Source of the DNA: Inia geoffrensis
Lineage: Eukaryota; Chordata; Mammalia; Artiodactyla; Iniidae
Direction: 5' to 3'
NCBI GenBank assembly: GCA_036417435.1
Contig: CM070916.1
Location: forward strand, 22,824,052 to 22,888,051
DNA length: 64,000 bases
Shown in pieces: positions 34,968 through 47,439 of the stretch. The translations under genes and the position numbers were made by a program. The notes below the pieces were generated by a model. It was not told the DNA's origin. It made no database searches and saw only the letters and a list, made by a program, of their open reading frames with translations. Position 1 is the first letter of the stretch. Every line of letters starts with the position of its first letter.

Positions 34968-35394
34968 GTAAGCAAAATAATGGATTAATAACTTTGTATT
35001 ATTTATTTACAGTTGTTATCAATCTGAAATCTGTTAATGAAAGCAAATAGCACACATTTGTAGTAACCAAAACCTCTTTTTTATTTATGAAATTATATAA
35101 TGAAAAGACCCTTAACACTATACGTACACATAGTGAACTTTGTACAAAAATGCTAATTGATTAGATTATCGTAAAGAAATTAGTAATAGTTGAAGTTATT
35201 TAATAACCAATTCCTTGAATGTATCGTGAAACCGAATCTACCTTGTATAGCTAAAATTTGAAGCTATCTCTGTATAACCCAAAGAGTCAGATAATTCAAT
35301 AAGTAACTCAAATATATAAATTTTTGTCTGCTTTGTTCTAAACAACTAGATTCAGTATTTATAAATATACAAATAATTGACAACCATTTTCAGT

Positions 35395-36825
35395 TTCCTT
35401 CTGTACATTAGATCCTCAGATCTTATTCATCTTATAGTTGAATGTCTGTGCTGTTTGACCAACATCTACCCATTTTCTCTTCCTTCCACTGTTGTCAACC
35501 ACCATTCTACTCTCTGTTTCTATGAGTTTGACTTTGTTTTTTAGATTCCAAACATAAGTGGTACTGTTTTTCTGTCTGGCTTAGCCTAATGTCTTCTAGG
35601 TTCATCCATGTTGTCACAAATGGCACTATTTCTTTCTTTTTTATGGCTGAATAAAGTTCCATTACATATATGATGAAATATAATGTGATATGTATCTCAC
35701 ATTTTCTTTATCCATTCATATGTCAACAAGCTTAGGTTGTTTCCATGTCATGGTTATTGTGACTAATGCTGCACTAAACACAGGAGTGCAGATATCTCAT
35801 TTAGATAATGATTTTATTTCCTTCATATGTATATCCAGAAGGGGGATTACTGTATCCTATGGTAATTCTAATTTTAATTTTTTGAAGACCCTCCATATTG
35901 TTTGCATAATAGCTATACCAATTTACATTTTTGCTAACAGTGCACAAGGGTTCTCTTTTCTCCACATCCTTGCCAATATTTGTTTTCTTGTCTTTTTGAT
36001 AACAGCTATCCTAACAGGTGTCAGGTAATATTTCACTGTGGTTTTGATATCCATTTCCCTGATGATTAATGATCTTGAGCATATTTTTGTGTACTTGTTG
36101 GCCATTTGTATATCTTCTCTGGAAAAATGTCTATTCAGGTCCTCTGCCTATTTTCCAATCAGATTATTGGGGGGGGTTGTTTGTTTGTTTTTGTTTTTTT
36201 GCTACTAAGTTGTATGAGTTCCTCATAAATTTTAGATATTAACCACGATCAGATAAATGGTTTGCAAATATTTTCTCCTATTCTTTAGGTTGCTTTTTCA
36301 TTTTGTTGATTGTTTCTTTTACTGTGAAGAAGTTTTTTAGTTTGATGTAGTCCCACTTGTTGGTTTTTCATCTGTTGCCTGTGATTTTGGTGGCATATCC
36401 AAAAAATTCCTGCAAGATAATGTCAAGGAACTTTTACCCCACATTTTCTTCAAGGATTTGTATGGTTTCAGATTTTACATAGGTCTTTAAGCTATCTCAC
36501 ATTAATTTTTTAGAGTGGTGTAAGATAGGGGTCCAGTTTCATTTTTTTGCATGTGAATACCCAGGTTTCCCAGAACCACTTATTGAAGAGACTATCCTTT
36601 CCCCATTGTGTGTTCTTCCACCCTTTTCAAAATTAGTTGATCATATTTGTGTGAGTTTAGTTCTGGGCTCTCTATTCTGTTCCATTGGTCTATGTGTCTA
36701 GTTTTATGTCAGTACCATACTGTTTGGATTACTATGGCTTTGTAGTATAGTTTGAAATCAGCAATTGTGATGCTTATAGTTTTGTTCTTTCTCAAGATTG
36801 CTTTGGCTATTTGGATTGATCTTCC
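35395..36825 (-). mobile_element. L1 ORF2/3' region, antisense
   Basis: About 1.4 kb of old L1. Landmarks: 'ggttcatccatgttgtcac', 'ttccatgtcatggttattg', 'ggccatttgtatatcttctc', 'atttgtgtgagtttagttc', 'ctgttccattggtctatg'. ORF2 is broken by stops and small indels. Colinear with the L1 at 58105. Confidence 0.88.
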
Positions 36826-36950
36826 CTGAGATCCGATCCTTTCTGTATAGTTATTCTCCATTATTTTGCTCCATTGTGTTGCAGTAGGCCCCTAGTTAGA
36901 CTCTTGAGCCTTCCCAGGGCTATTTTTGTTTGTGGATAGCTGTTTAATTT

Positions 36951-36956
<6 letters not shown>

Positions 36957-36984
<28 letters not shown>
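36957..36984. repeat. (TG)14 microsatellite
   Basis: Pure dinucleotide run. Confidence 0.97.
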
Positions 36985-36985
<1 letters not shown>

Positions 36986-37080
36986 AAGAGGATGAAGGCT
37001 AATATAGCCTACTCTACCACCTTACCGAAGTCACTCCTGGGTAATGTTGTAAGGATTGGATAGTTGCTAAAAGTTCCAAA

Positions 37081-37100
37081 GATAGATAGATAGATAGATA
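37081..37100. repeat. (GATA)5 microsatellite
   Basis: Five exact tetranucleotide units. Confidence 0.95.
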
Positions 37101-37164
37101 TTATTTTTATTACGGTGTCTAATATATTATAATTATTATATATAAAACATTGATATATATATGT

Positions 37165-37260
37165 AATGGGTTCACACATTCATTTAAAAATTTGGATTAA
37201 ACATCTACTATGTGCCAGCATATTGTTAAAAAGTAATAACTGTGAAGAAAATAGGAAGGA
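37165..37260 (-). repeat. L2 3' scrap
   Basis: 'ttcacacattcatttaaaa' then 'aacatctactatgtgccagc' is the diverged reverse complement of the L2 end. Confidence 0.5.
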
Positions 37261-37979
37261 AAAGCTAACAGGTAAATTCTGGAACACTTAAAGGAACTTC
37301 TCTATGGAGGAGTTCTAGAGACCATGATTTCTGGAAACATTCTGCAATTGACATTTGATAGATTGACCCAAACAAAATGAGAAATGCCCTCTAGTGGAGG
37401 ATATAGGTTTACCATGTCTGGTCTAAGTCCAGCCTGCTTCCTTAGGGCACACTTCAGGGCTGAGGTTTGGCTTAGGAAGGATACTGTTTAGGGGTGACAG
37501 GGGAGAGTGCGTATGAAGAAGGCAGAAAGCAGCAACTTTTTTAGAGGAAACATTCACACTGTTTCTCCTTAGTACCTTTATCCTAAAATTGCACTTACAT
37601 TTCAGAAATTTTCCTGACTTCTGAGTACTTTGTTTTCACATTTTGAAGATAGAAAATCATGAGAAATTTCAAACTGGAAGAAAGAATGTGAACCTTTGAC
37701 CATAGGCTTCCATCAGTGTTTAAAATTATGCATATTTCTATTTCTGCTACTTATAAATTATTTAGGCATAGAGAATATTATCTTAATATTCACAGAAAAG
37801 TCAGGTTGTTTTCTTTATCTCCTATTTGGGTCTTTCATTTATTCATTCATTCAATGTTTAAAAACCAAATGAGTTGCAATCAGCACAGTTAATTAGTTTC
37901 CTCATCAATCTATACTTGTGAGGAAAATCAGTCAGTACGTTATTTTTCATCTTTTCTTATTTTTGACTTTGTTTATTCA
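37261..37979. other. Unannotated stretch
   Basis: No recognised exon or repeat. (TTCA)n-like bases near 37840 may be a last L2 trace. Confidence 0.5.
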
Positions 37980-37994
37980 AAAAATCGATCTTTA

Positions 37995-38308
37995 GGGACT
38001 TCCCTGGTGGTGCAGTGGTTAGGAATCAGCTTGCCAATGCAGTGGACATGGGTTTGATCTCTGGTCTGGGGAGATCCCACGTGCCGCGGAGCAACTAAGC
38101 CTGCGAGCCACAACTACTGAGCCCACGTGCTACAGTTACAGAAACCCGAGTGCCTAGAGCCTGTGCCCCGCAAGAAGAGAAGCCACTGCAATGAGAAGCC
38201 CGTATACCACAACAAAGAGTGGCCCCCGCTCACGGCGACTACAGAAAGCCCGTGGGCAGCAACAAAGACCCAGTGCAGCCAAAAACAAATTAATTAATTT
38301 TTTTTTAA
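37995..38308 (+). mobile_element. CHR-1-like SINE, long form
   Basis: Same long architecture as 21068-21386: 'gggacttccctggtggtgca', 'ccacaactactgagccc', 'gagaagcccgtataccac' and an A/T-rich tail. The B box is decayed ('gggtttgatctctgg'). TSD unclear. Confidence 0.92.
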
Positions 38309-38571
38309 AGTCTTTTTTTAGTGCCTACTATGTGCTTCTTGGAGTAGAGGACAGAAAGAGGAATAAGCTAAACTCTTTGTATATAAGAGTGCATTATTTA
38401 TGAATGCAACTTCCTGGCTCAATTTGTATAATAATGTTATAAAACACTGTATGGTTCTTATAAATTTGGAAATCATCGTTGTTTTTAATAGTTTACAATG
38501 CTATATAAGAAAAGCTGTGATGTGTTGATGAAAATATATATTAACATACATTATTAATAGTTTAACTCACT

Positions 38572-38745
38572 AGTGGTCAAAGTTCAGAATCACATGGAGG
38601 GCTTGTTAGAACATATTGTGACCTCACACCCAGAGTTTCTGATTCAGTGCATCTGGGGTGAGATCTAGTACTTTGCGATTCTAACAAGTTCCCAGAAGCT
38701 GCTGATGCTGTTGGTACCAGAAACACACTTTGATTTAAATGAAGG
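38572..38745. mobile_element. MER5A-like hAT DNA transposon
   Basis: 'cagaatcacatggagggctt', 'cccagagtttctgattcag', 'tctaacaagttcccag' and 'gctgctgatgctg' follow MER5A. Near full length. The minus open frame 38577-38765 is a by-product. Confidence 0.8.
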
Positions 38746-38754
38746 TTCCACACG

Positions 38755-38960
38755 CTAAAAGGCATAGGCTAAATCCAGCCACCACCTGGATTTTTTTAAT
38801 AAATAAAGCTTTATTGAAACACAGCCACTCCCACGGCTATTGTGTACAGTTGCTCTTATGCTACTGTGTCAACATAACACAGTTGTGACGGAAGAGACCT
38901 TATGAACTGCAAAGTCTAAAATATTTACTATCTGGCTTTTTACAGGAAAAAACCCCAAAA
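38755..38960. mobile_element. hAT-type non-autonomous DNA transposon, family not fixed
   Basis: 'ggctaaatccagccaccacc', 'aataaagctttattgaaac', 'acagccactcccac' and 'ctaaaatatttactatctgg' match a common mammalian hAT-Charlie-type repeat ('gccagatagtaaatattttagg'). It abuts the MER5A-like element. Confidence 0.65.
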
Positions 38961-39518
38961 TATTGACCTCTTATTTAAATGATCACTGTGTTATCGTCTG
39001 GTATTCTCACTTAACACTATTCCTATGACTTTTAGTTGAATGTTAATCACAAATCCAAAGCAAAAATTACTTGCTTAAAGCTGTTTTGGGGTACGTACTA
39101 TGCAGTTTTTAAGGATTTAACAAGTTCCAGAAAGTGTTGACTGAAAAGTAAAATAGAAATTCCTTTTCACTCCCCCAGAGTGTGACTATGCCAGTAAGAA
39201 AGGCAGAACAAACTGCAGTTTAAAGGGTAAATTAGTTTGATGACCAGACCTAATTTTTACTCTAATTTTGGTTCCCAGTTTTCCATAGCGAGTATGTTCA
39301 TTTTGTTTAATAAAATTTATTTTACAATAAATTATGAAAGGAAAAAATTGTCCTTTAAGATAGAAACAACAGTTTCAGTTTTACAATTTTTTTAATATCA
39401 TTTTTTGCTTATTTTTTCAAAACAAAGAGATCTTTCGATATATTTTCCACTGGATCATAAATACAAATGTGAAAGTAATAAAATTACAAATGATAATATG
39501 TTATGCAGTGGAGGCTAA

Positions 39519-39574
39519 CACAACATTGTAAAGCAACCATACTCCAATAAAAATTAAAAAAATAATAATAAAAT
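39519..39574 (+). mobile_element. Minimal L1 3' end
   Basis: 'acacaacattgtaaagcaac' and 'tccaataaaaatt' with an A-rich tail. Only the terminal 55 bp are present, as at 11713. Confidence 0.75.
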
Positions 39575-39749
39575 GGCATCAAACTTTACATCACTGAGGA
39601 TTGAAAGAGGCCTAACACTGTCTCTACAGCTTTCCCCAATGAACCTGATAGTATACAATAACAGAACTGTAAATGAGCACAACATATGCATGCCTATTTG
39701 AAGCATAACTCATTATTTGAGATGAAAATAAGGCTAGACCCTATTGTCC

Positions 39750-40146
39750 TGTGATGGACTGAATCATGTCACCTCAAAATTCATGTTGCAACCCTAACCT
39801 CAAATATAACTGAATTTGGTTTTAGGGCCTTTATGGAGATAATTAAGGTTAAAAGAGATCATAAAAGTAGGCTCCTATCTGTTAGGGCTGGTGTCTCTAT
39901 AAGTAGAGGAAGAGACACTAAAGATCTCTCTCTTTAGTTGAGCTGATGGATAGAGAAAAGGACATGTGAGGACACAGTGAGAAGGCTGCTGTCTGTAAGC
40001 CAGGAAGAGAGGCCTCACCAGAAACCAACCTTGCTCTACCTTGATCTTGGACTTCTAGCCTTTAGAATTGTGAGAAAATAAACGTCTGCTGTTTAAACTA
40101 CCCTGTCTCTGGTATTTTGTTACGGCAGCCTGAACAGACTAATACA
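39750..40146 (+). mobile_element. Solo LTR, MLT1-like MaLR
   Basis: Starts 'tgtgatggactgaatc' and ends 'gaacagactaataca'. Inner blocks: 'ttagggcctttatggag', 'aaaaggacatgtgagg', 'caccttgatcttggacttc'-type and 'gtgagaaaataaacg'. A 5-bp TSD with one mismatch: 'tgtcc' (39745-39749) and 'tgtct' (40147-40151). Confidence 0.88.
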
Positions 40147-40448
40147 TGTCTCTTGTGCAAAAAGACCTTAGCAATAATCAAACATCATCATTCTTGTAAA
40201 TATATTTGAACCATCAATCTTGCAAAGGTATTTGAAAACAAATCACAAATATTTTAAAGGAAAGGTACTAGAATTTCTCTAGCAAAATAGAGAAAAACTA
40301 AACAGAAGAGAGAGTTTAGCTAGGAGGAATAGAAGAAATAGACAAATAAGAAAATAACAGCATGACAAAGATATCCTTCTTGCCTTAAGGGATGGGAATT
40401 TACTAGAGGAGACAGGTACAGAGAATTAATTGCAATACAGTAGAATAG

Positions 40449-41000
40449 TGTATTAGTATTCTGTTGTTGCCATAAGAAGTTACCACGGACTTAGCAGTTT
40501 AAAACAAAACTTATGAACTCACAGCTTGATAGATCAGAAGTCCAATATGCAACTCTCCAGGCTAAAATCAAGGCATTGGGAAGCTGCATTCCTTACTGGA
40601 GGCTCTGGGAAAGAATTTGCTTCCAAACTGATTCCAGTTGTTGGGAATATTCAGTTCTAGGTGGCCAGAGGGCTGAAATTCTTTTCCTTGCTGGCTGGTG
40701 GTGGGGGCCATTCTCAGCTTCTAAAGACAACGTGAATTCCCAGACTTACTGTCCCCCTCATTGTTAAAGCCAGCAAAGGCAGGTCAGGTCTTTCTTATGC
40801 TCTGATTCTCTCTGACCTCCCTGTCTGTTTCATCTCTCCTGCTCTCTTCTTCTCCCTTTTTCTTTGGCTTTTAAGATCTCAGAGGTGATTACCTTGGGCT
40901 CACCCTATCTTAAAGTCAGCTGATTACTAACCTTAATTCTATCTGCAGCATTCCTTCATAGCAGAACCTAGAGTAGTGTTTGAATAACCTGCTGATGGGA
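40449..41000 (-). mobile_element. MaLR-type LTR, antisense
   Basis: 'tgtattagtattctgttgtt' is the antisense of a MaLR 3' end. Further blocks: 'ggctaaaatcaaggc', 'aggtgattaccttggg' and 'gcagaacctagagtagtg'. Subfamily not fixed. The 84-codon open frame from 40513 lies inside it. Confidence 0.6.
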
Positions 41001-42554
41001 ATCTAGGGAGAAGACACCTTTAGAGACAGTGTCTGTGGTTATGTTACATGTCGGGTACGTTCAGAACTCTGCCCCAGGATTTCTAATGCCTTCACTTGAG
41101 AGCAGTGAAATTGTCATTGCGGTGCCTGTCACTTATACCAGTCTTTTTACCACCACTGCAGTGATTATCTTCAGCACCATAACTCCTGTCACAGGAGGGT
41201 ATTTAGACAAAGCTCCTTTTAGCTTTACTCTTTCCTTCTCAGCCTCCTTGTCCTGGGACTCAGGTGGGAGTTCTTGGGCATTTGGCCAGAGAGGAATCTA
41301 ATATAAAATTACTGTGCAGAACGTTTCCCTCTGACGACAATCTTTTATCCTTGAAACAGTCTCACATACACCTACATTTTCTCTCCTAAGAATGAATTCT
41401 TCTTCAGGAAGATCCTTGGACTCTCATGGAAATAGATATTCCTACCTCCTAGGACCTATAGGTTTGACCAGATATGCCCAAGTCTTAGGATAAAGATAGA
41501 TTAGGTTAAAACTGAAGTCCTTGCTAGACTATGCTGCAAAAATGTACACTGGAACCTCCGTTTTCCTTAGGTTTGGGGTACAACTTGTTCAGAGTCCCCA
41601 GTTCATGCTCTGTGAGAATTCAAAGCCCTCCCCATGATTTCCACAAACTCCTCTCCAGCATATTTCCTCGTGGTCTTCTCTCCCCCTTCTCTATCTTTGC
41701 ATATTTATTGGTTAGGATTTTCTTTTAGCAGCATGTAACAGGAATGCAACAGCAATGGCTCAAACAAATAGGGGGCTATTTTTCTCAGTCTGGCTTTGCA
41801 ATGTCATCATTGCCCTGGGCTCTTCTTTCTGTTCCTCCACCCTCAGTGGAGGGCCAAGGCTCTTATCCTCCTGGATGCAGATGGCTGCTTCACGTTCATT
41901 CTCCTGACCACACTTCCAGTAGGAAAAAGGAAACAGAGGAGACAGAGAGTCACCTTTATAAGGAAACCCAAATCCCCAGCTGTCCTCCAGCTACGTTTGT
42001 TAATTAAGAAAAGCAAGGGTACGGCTGTTGGACAGGTATTAGCACTGGCTGCTACAGTGAGCACCTTCTCACTTCTGATTTCATGTAACTCAAGCAAACA
42101 GTCTTGCCATTCACCAGTTCCTACCAAAGATCACTCCACAGCAAATCTCTTCAAGAGTTTAATCATTTTCCTGAAGAGCTGAGATGTCATTGAGAGCAGT
42201 GCAGTTTCTCAAATGTCTTCCTAGCTCCACCTGTTACTCTTTCTTACTCCTCATTTCACAGGAAGAGGGTCAGGCCATCAGTGCAGAATTCCTAAGACGA
42301 ATGCCTATGCCAGTCATTAATACAGTAATCTCCCACTCTGCGGCATACACGATGCTCTGATGTAAAAATACATATTGTAACAACAAGAAAATATTCATGC
42401 TCTAAATTTACATCATAAAAATAATATTGTTTCCCACATTCATAGGATTGCAATCTCCAGAAAGTCAATATCACAGCCCATGTGGAGAGAAACGGCTGTG
42501 AGGAACCACAGTTTCAAAACTATTCTTCTGAACTTAAATAAATTGTTAAAACTC
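41001..42554. other. Unannotated stretch, perhaps old LTR or LINE remains
   Basis: Several open frames of 60-128 codons, plus and minus, overlap at 41029-42182. None has splice bounds or a known domain. The 41740-42000 part ('gcaatggctcaaacaaatag') resembles an old dispersed repeat that I cannot name. Confidence 0.4.
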
Positions 42555-42765
42555 AGTAGGGTTGCAGCAGCGTGATAGTACCGAGTCTGAAGCTATTGTA
42601 TTAGAAGTTAGGAGACCGAGTCCTGTTTTTTTTTTTGCTGTGACACTAAGAATGATTGCTGTAAGAAGCCGGAAGAGTCCTGTTTTGATCCCCATGTCCC
42701 CATCTGTAAAATGGAGTTGGTCAGAATGATCTCTAAGGTCTCAAAAGGTTCTGAATTGTGAGGGG
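42555..42765 (+). repeat. MIR SINE
   Basis: 'agcagcgtgatagtaccgag', 'aagttaggagaccgagtcct', 'ccatctgtaaaatggag' and 'atgatctctaaggtct' follow the MIR order. Confidence 0.75.
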
Positions 42766-42796
42766 ATAAAAGCTTGTGATCAGCCATTGTTTTAAC

Positions 42797-42914
42797 AGAA
42801 AGGAGGAATATGAAAAAAAGAAAGATGGGAAATATAAGAAAAAGAAGTCATAGAGAAGAGGCAGGGAAGGAGAGGCAAGGAAGGTAGGAGAGAAAGAATG
42901 AGGGGAGTTGGAGA
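42797..42914. repeat. Polypurine tract, about 118 bp
   Basis: About nine of ten bases are purines, mixed G and A without a fixed unit. Minus-strand frames made of Ser/Phe/Leu codons here are compositional. Confidence 0.85.
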
Positions 42915-43329
42915 ACATCTAACCTGGTCAGGCAGACAGTTATGATCTAAGAGTAGGTGGGACAAAGGGAAAGTATCACTACCTCGTACTCCACTTTTGG
43001 CTGTGGTGAGGCAGTCAGTTCTGTCTTGTTTGTAAAGCAGCAGTAAAAGCTCAGTTCCCTCACTTTCATTTCTGTGCCATATTATATGATGTTCCCTCAG
43101 CATGAAGACACTAGTTCATATCAAAGCATTCCTATTTCCATCACTGTGTCTGGCTTATATCTAGCCATCCTTCCAAGCTTGACACAGGAAATATCATCTT
43201 TTCAGGGGAGCCTTCAATCTTTTGCCTATCCCCTAACTTTATACGTATTTTGACTTACGTGTTTTTCCTATGGGCTCTTATACTTCCTGTGTTTTCTCCT
43301 ATCAGATGTATGTTTATATTCAGATGTAA

Positions 43330-43865
43330 TTATTTATTCATTTTGTGAGGCGTTAAGTCAGCAGGGTTTACTGAGTAGATACTATGAGAGAAAGCACTGT
43401 GATAGGCAATAGGGTCAAAGATGAGTAAGATAGTGGTGCTTTCAATGACTGAATAAGACAACCAGGGGAAATCACTTAAAGGGAAAAGAAAAATGCTGTA
43501 AGATATGCACACAAATCCACGAGAGCAAAGAGGAGAGGTGTCTAAATAAAACTGAAGGAATCAGAGACAGCTTTCCAGAAAAGACTCCTACGTTTAGACC
43601 TGAAGACAAAGAATTATCTAGCAAAAAAGGATGCACAAGTAGGAACGCCAAGGAGAGGGCACAGCATAGGCAAAGGAAGAGAGAGAAGTGTGGTACAGCT
43701 GGGGCTGTGAGAAATCAGTGTGGCTGCAGGAGAGGGCTGTTCTGGTGATGGTGAGCAAAGGATGTTCATGACCATACTGGGTACCAAGTTCACGTTCAAA
43801 CCCATGAAAGCCATGGAGAGGTTTTAGGTAGGGGTTTGACATGATCATTCACACATGGATGCCAC
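43330..43865 (-). repeat. L2 LINE, antisense
   Basis: About 530 bp following the reverse complement of L2: 'ttattcattttgtgagg', 'cagctttccagaaaagac', 'aatcagtgtggctgcagg', 'gccatggagaggttttagg' and 'tttgacatgatcattc'. Confidence 0.8.
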
Positions 43866-43939
43866 AGAAATACTTTTGTTTTTCTTCTGAAGTGCTGATT
43901 TAAAAAAATCATACTGAATCGTAATCATGTATTTCTTCT

Positions 43940-44075
43940 ATCTTGCCTAGTAGGCTATAATTTTTTTTGAGGGCAGGGATGATGTTTTATTGGCATCTCT
44001 TCACCTAGCAAAGCTTCTGCACATAGTAGGTAGGCATTTACTAAATATCTGTTGAATGAATGAATAAATGAAAAG
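43940..44075 (+). repeat. L2 3' end
   Basis: 'gagggcagggatgatg', 'cacatagtaggtaggcat' and 'ctgttgaatgaatgaat' are L2 terminal landmarks. Confidence 0.8.
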
Positions 44076-44518
44076 AAATGAGCAGGGGATGTCATATGGA
44101 AAGAAAAGTGAGCTCGTTAAATGCATCCAGAGATGCTGTTAAATTGCAAACAGAATGGAAAATACTTCGATCTCTCTAAAAGCTAGGCTAATGCCTCCTG
44201 ACACTGATGCTGCAGTGACTTGAAACCCAGAGCTATTTTTCAATGTCTTAAATCTTGAAAGTAAAAATACCTTTACAAGATGATGAATTGGTATTGTTCA
44301 CAAATTTAGAGAAGAGACAGACACGAAATCCTAAAAGGTATTTACGTCCTCATGCGACTATAATACGTAAATACAGTGTAAGCAATATTTAACAGTAAAC
44401 TATAATGTTAATGACACGATTTTTAATGAAGAAAAAAAAGTCCTTGGCTTGGTCATGGACATTTTTTGAGGTAATATTTACATCTACCTTTTATTTTACA
44501 TTTAGATTTCCAAATTTT

Positions 44519-44730
44519 TTTTTTTTTTTTTTTTTTTTGCGGTATGCGGGCCTCTCACTGTTGTGGCCTCTCCCGTTGCGGAGCACAGGCTCCGGACGCG
44601 CAGGCTCAGCGGCCATGGCTCACGGGCCCAGCCGCTCCGCGGCATGTGGGATCTTCCCAGACCGGGGCACGAACCCGTATCCCCTGCATCGGCAGGCGGA
44701 CTCTCAACCACTGCGCCACCAGGGAAGCCC
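44519..44730 (-). mobile_element. CHR-2-like SINE
   Basis: Full-length antisense copy with a long poly(T). A perfect 16-bp TSD, 'tagatttccaaatttt', at 44503-44518 and 44731-44746. Many CpGs remain, suggesting a young insertion. Open frames at 44405-44807 derive from it. Confidence 0.96.
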
Positions 44731-44746
44731 TAGATTTCCAAATTTT

Positions 44747-45104
44747 AAACCAGCAACACTACCCATCCAGTGCCACTTGTAGGATGGTTTCTAGGAGTAA
44801 GTCGTAACCAGCTTCCGTATTTATCATTTCAGCCATATTCCAGGAAGAGTAAATGCGTGCAAAAATAATAAGTGGAAAATTGCAGTTGTCTTTCTTAAAT
44901 AACCATGTCAATGAGAAGCCTAGTTATTCAAGACCCTGAATCTATAACTAAGATCAAACCATATATTTGGTGTCATAGAATCTTAAACTACAGGCCTAAT
45001 TCTTAGAAAATAAATAATTTCAAGGTAACTGGTCTTGCAAACTCACACCTATAAAATACAACAACTTTATATGTGGTTTCAGTCTTTATTGCGAAGACTT
45101 TCAA
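44747..45104. other. Unannotated stretch
   Basis: No recognised repeat or exon. Confidence 0.5.
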
Positions 45105-45240
45105 ATGCTTTATGGACAGATTAATCCTCATAACCTCTATTTGGGAGATGGCAAGTATTGTCTTCATCTTATGGAGTGAAAAATTGAGTCATCTAAAGGT
45201 TTTGGCTTGTATCCAGTAAGCAAACTGGAACATGAAGGAG
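45105..45240 (-). repeat. MIR SINE, antisense
   Basis: 'gattaatcctcataacctc', 'cttcatcttatggagtg' and 'aaattgagtcatctaaagg' are the diverged reverse MIR core. Confidence 0.65.
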
Positions 45241-45589
45241 AAGAAAAAAAGCACCTTAAATCTGCTGCCTCTTGGTTTAGAGCTTCAGTCACTAAAGTTT
45301 GGCAACCGTCTCACTGGTAAATTACAAAATTTATTCCCTCCTGAAATTCAGTCTTGGCAGATGTTTCCTCTGCCTACGGAAGAAACACTTTTTCTCCTCC
45401 TAGGATTTTCCCTAGTAGAATTTGAAAATGCTGTTGGTAAAAGAGCAACTTTGTTGGTTTTTTTAAAAGTTAAATGTCTATCATTTAACAAAGCTTATAT
45501 TTTAAAAACCCACTTTTCATGCTTCAAGCTAATATTTTTTAACTTAAAAATTGACTATATTTGTTAAAATATCCAATAAATATATCATT

Positions 45590-46095
45590 CATTCATATAA
45601 AACTTTAAATGTGATATATGTGTGGTATAAAGATAAAAGTATGTTGCAAAAAAATAGTAAAACCAACACCAATGTACCCACAATCCAGCTTAAGGAATAC
45701 ATTACCAGTAACTTGGAAGCTCTCTTTCTATATCACTAAGGGGTATCTATGAATGTTGTATTTATCATTTCTTTGATTTTATTTATAGCCTTACCACAAG
45801 TGAACATATTCCTTAAACGAAAACAACATATTGTTGAGTTTTGTCTGTTTTAAGAGCTCTATATAAATGGAATTATACTGTATGTATTCTTTTGTGATTT
45901 ACTTCTTATATCATTTTAACTCCAGTATTTAATCCCTTTCTGTATATACCACAATTTATTTTTCCATTTATGTGTCGATGGACTTTTCTTCATATGCATA
46001 TATATACACACACACACACACATACATATACATATATAGTGCCATTACAGACAATGCTGCTATGGAAATTCCTGGTGGTAACTCTTGTCTTGGTT
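45590..46095 (-). mobile_element. Old L1 3' region, antisense, with AC/AT tract
   Basis: 'caatgtacccacaatccagc', 'tataaatggaattatactg', 'accacaatttatttttcc' and 'atgctgctatggaaatt' follow old L1M. A (CA)n/(TA)n tract at 45997-46038 interrupts it. Confidence 0.75.
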
Positions 46096-46239
46096 TGAGA
46101 TCCTCCGAGAGCAGAACTCGATCTACTGTATACAGATGGTTTATTTGGAAAGTGATCTTAGGAAGCAAGAGTAAAGATGAGTTTGTGAAAGATGATCATT
46201 AATTCTTATTTAAACGGTTGGTAGAATGTGAATTGTGAA

Positions 46240-46345
46240 GAGATCTCGTTTCAAAGTCTCTGTCTTTTGACAATTTGACTATGATGTGTCTAGGTGTGGG
46301 TCTCTGAGTTTATCCTCCTTTGAGTTTGTTGAGACTTTTGTAAAT
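46240..46345 (-). mobile_element. L1M scrap, antisense
   Basis: 'gacaatttgactatgatg', 'gtctaggtgtgggtctctg' and 'gagtttgttgagac' match an antisense L1M internal block. Confidence 0.5.
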
Positions 46346-46379
46346 AATGTACTTACTTACAAGTGTATTTTCTCTATGA

Positions 46380-46500
46380 AAATGTGAGCTCTTAAAAGGA
46401 GGGTTGTGGCCATATAATTTCTTTATCTCTAGCATTTGCTGTCTAGAACAGTAAGTGCTTTGTTACATTTGAATTAATTAATGCTAAGAAGGTTCATGTC
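46380..46500 (+). repeat. L2 3' scrap
   Basis: 'tgtgagctcttaaaaggagg' and 'gctgtctagaacagtaag' are diverged L2 terminal blocks. Confidence 0.6.
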
Positions 46501-46664
46501 CAAATACTGTGTACCATGCAAACACAGCTAGACGTAGTGGATCCTCTGGGGTATTTTTACACCATTTAAAGAAATAGATACTTTTCATTACATGGAATTA
46601 GTTTTAGAATAAATAGAAATATCATGAATTTCTTGATTTATTCTACAATAAATCTTATCCTGTA

Positions 46665-46902
46665 AGACAGCATAGTGTAGTGGTCAGAGCACGAGCTTCT
46701 GAATAAGCCAGCCTGAGTTCAAATTCTTGCTCGGCCACTTATTAATTGTGTAGCTTTGGGCCAGCGGCCACCTATAGGCTTAAATTTCATCTGCTGTAAA
46801 ATCAGGAGGTGTTGCTGTAAGTATGAAATGACATACAAGTAGATGGAAAACAATTGGCATAGTTCTAGACACATAGGAAGCACTCAATAAATTGTATCAT
46901 TA
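46665..46902 (+). repeat. MIR SINE, near full length
   Basis: Starts 'agacagcatagtgtagtgg', then 'gcctgagttcaaattcttgc' and 'gccacttattaattgtgtag', and ends with 'ggaagcactcaataaat'. The tRNA-like head and the LINE-like tail are both kept. Confidence 0.9.
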
Positions 46903-47113
46903 ATAAAATGATTACATATATACATAATATGTGTAAAATAGATAACAAATAAGAACCTGTTGTATAAAAAATAAATAAAACAAAATTCAAAAAAATAAGT
47001 AAAAAATAAATAAATAAAATGATTAGGATTCCACTATAGAGAAAACCATAGATCAGTCTCATCAATGTACGTAGACATAAAATTCTTAAATAAAATGCCA
47101 TTTCATATGATTT

Positions 47114-47300
47114 TTTAAAAAGATTTTTTTGATGTGGACCATTTTTTAAAGTCTTTATTGAACTTGTTACAATATTGCTTCTGTTTTATGGTTTTTGGCC
47201 GCAAGGCATGTGGGATCTTAGCTCCCTGATCAAGGGTCGAACCTGCACCCCCTGCATTGGAAGATGAAGTTTTAACCATTGGAGTGCCAGGGGAGTCCCC
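47114..47300 (-). mobile_element. Older CHR-family SINE, antisense
   Basis: 'gatgtggaccattttttaa', 'gtctttattgaacttgttac', 'gcatgtgggatcttagctcc' and the head 'tgccaggggagtcccc'. A perfect 11-bp TSD 'tcatatgattt' at 47103-47113 and 47301-47311. Confidence 0.92.
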
Positions 47301-47439
47301 TCATATGATTTAATAAGCAAAAATATTTTCTTATGACCAAATAAATCTTTCCCAGAACTAAAGAATGCTGCAACATATGGGATTCTAATAATAGAACACA
47401 TATCTTCGCTTCTGATCTTCCCTCTATATTTGATATGAT

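Noticed and set aside
41029..42182. Run of overlapping open frames up to 128 codons
   Set aside because: Frames overlap on both strands, show no domain and sit beside MaLR and probable old repeat DNA.
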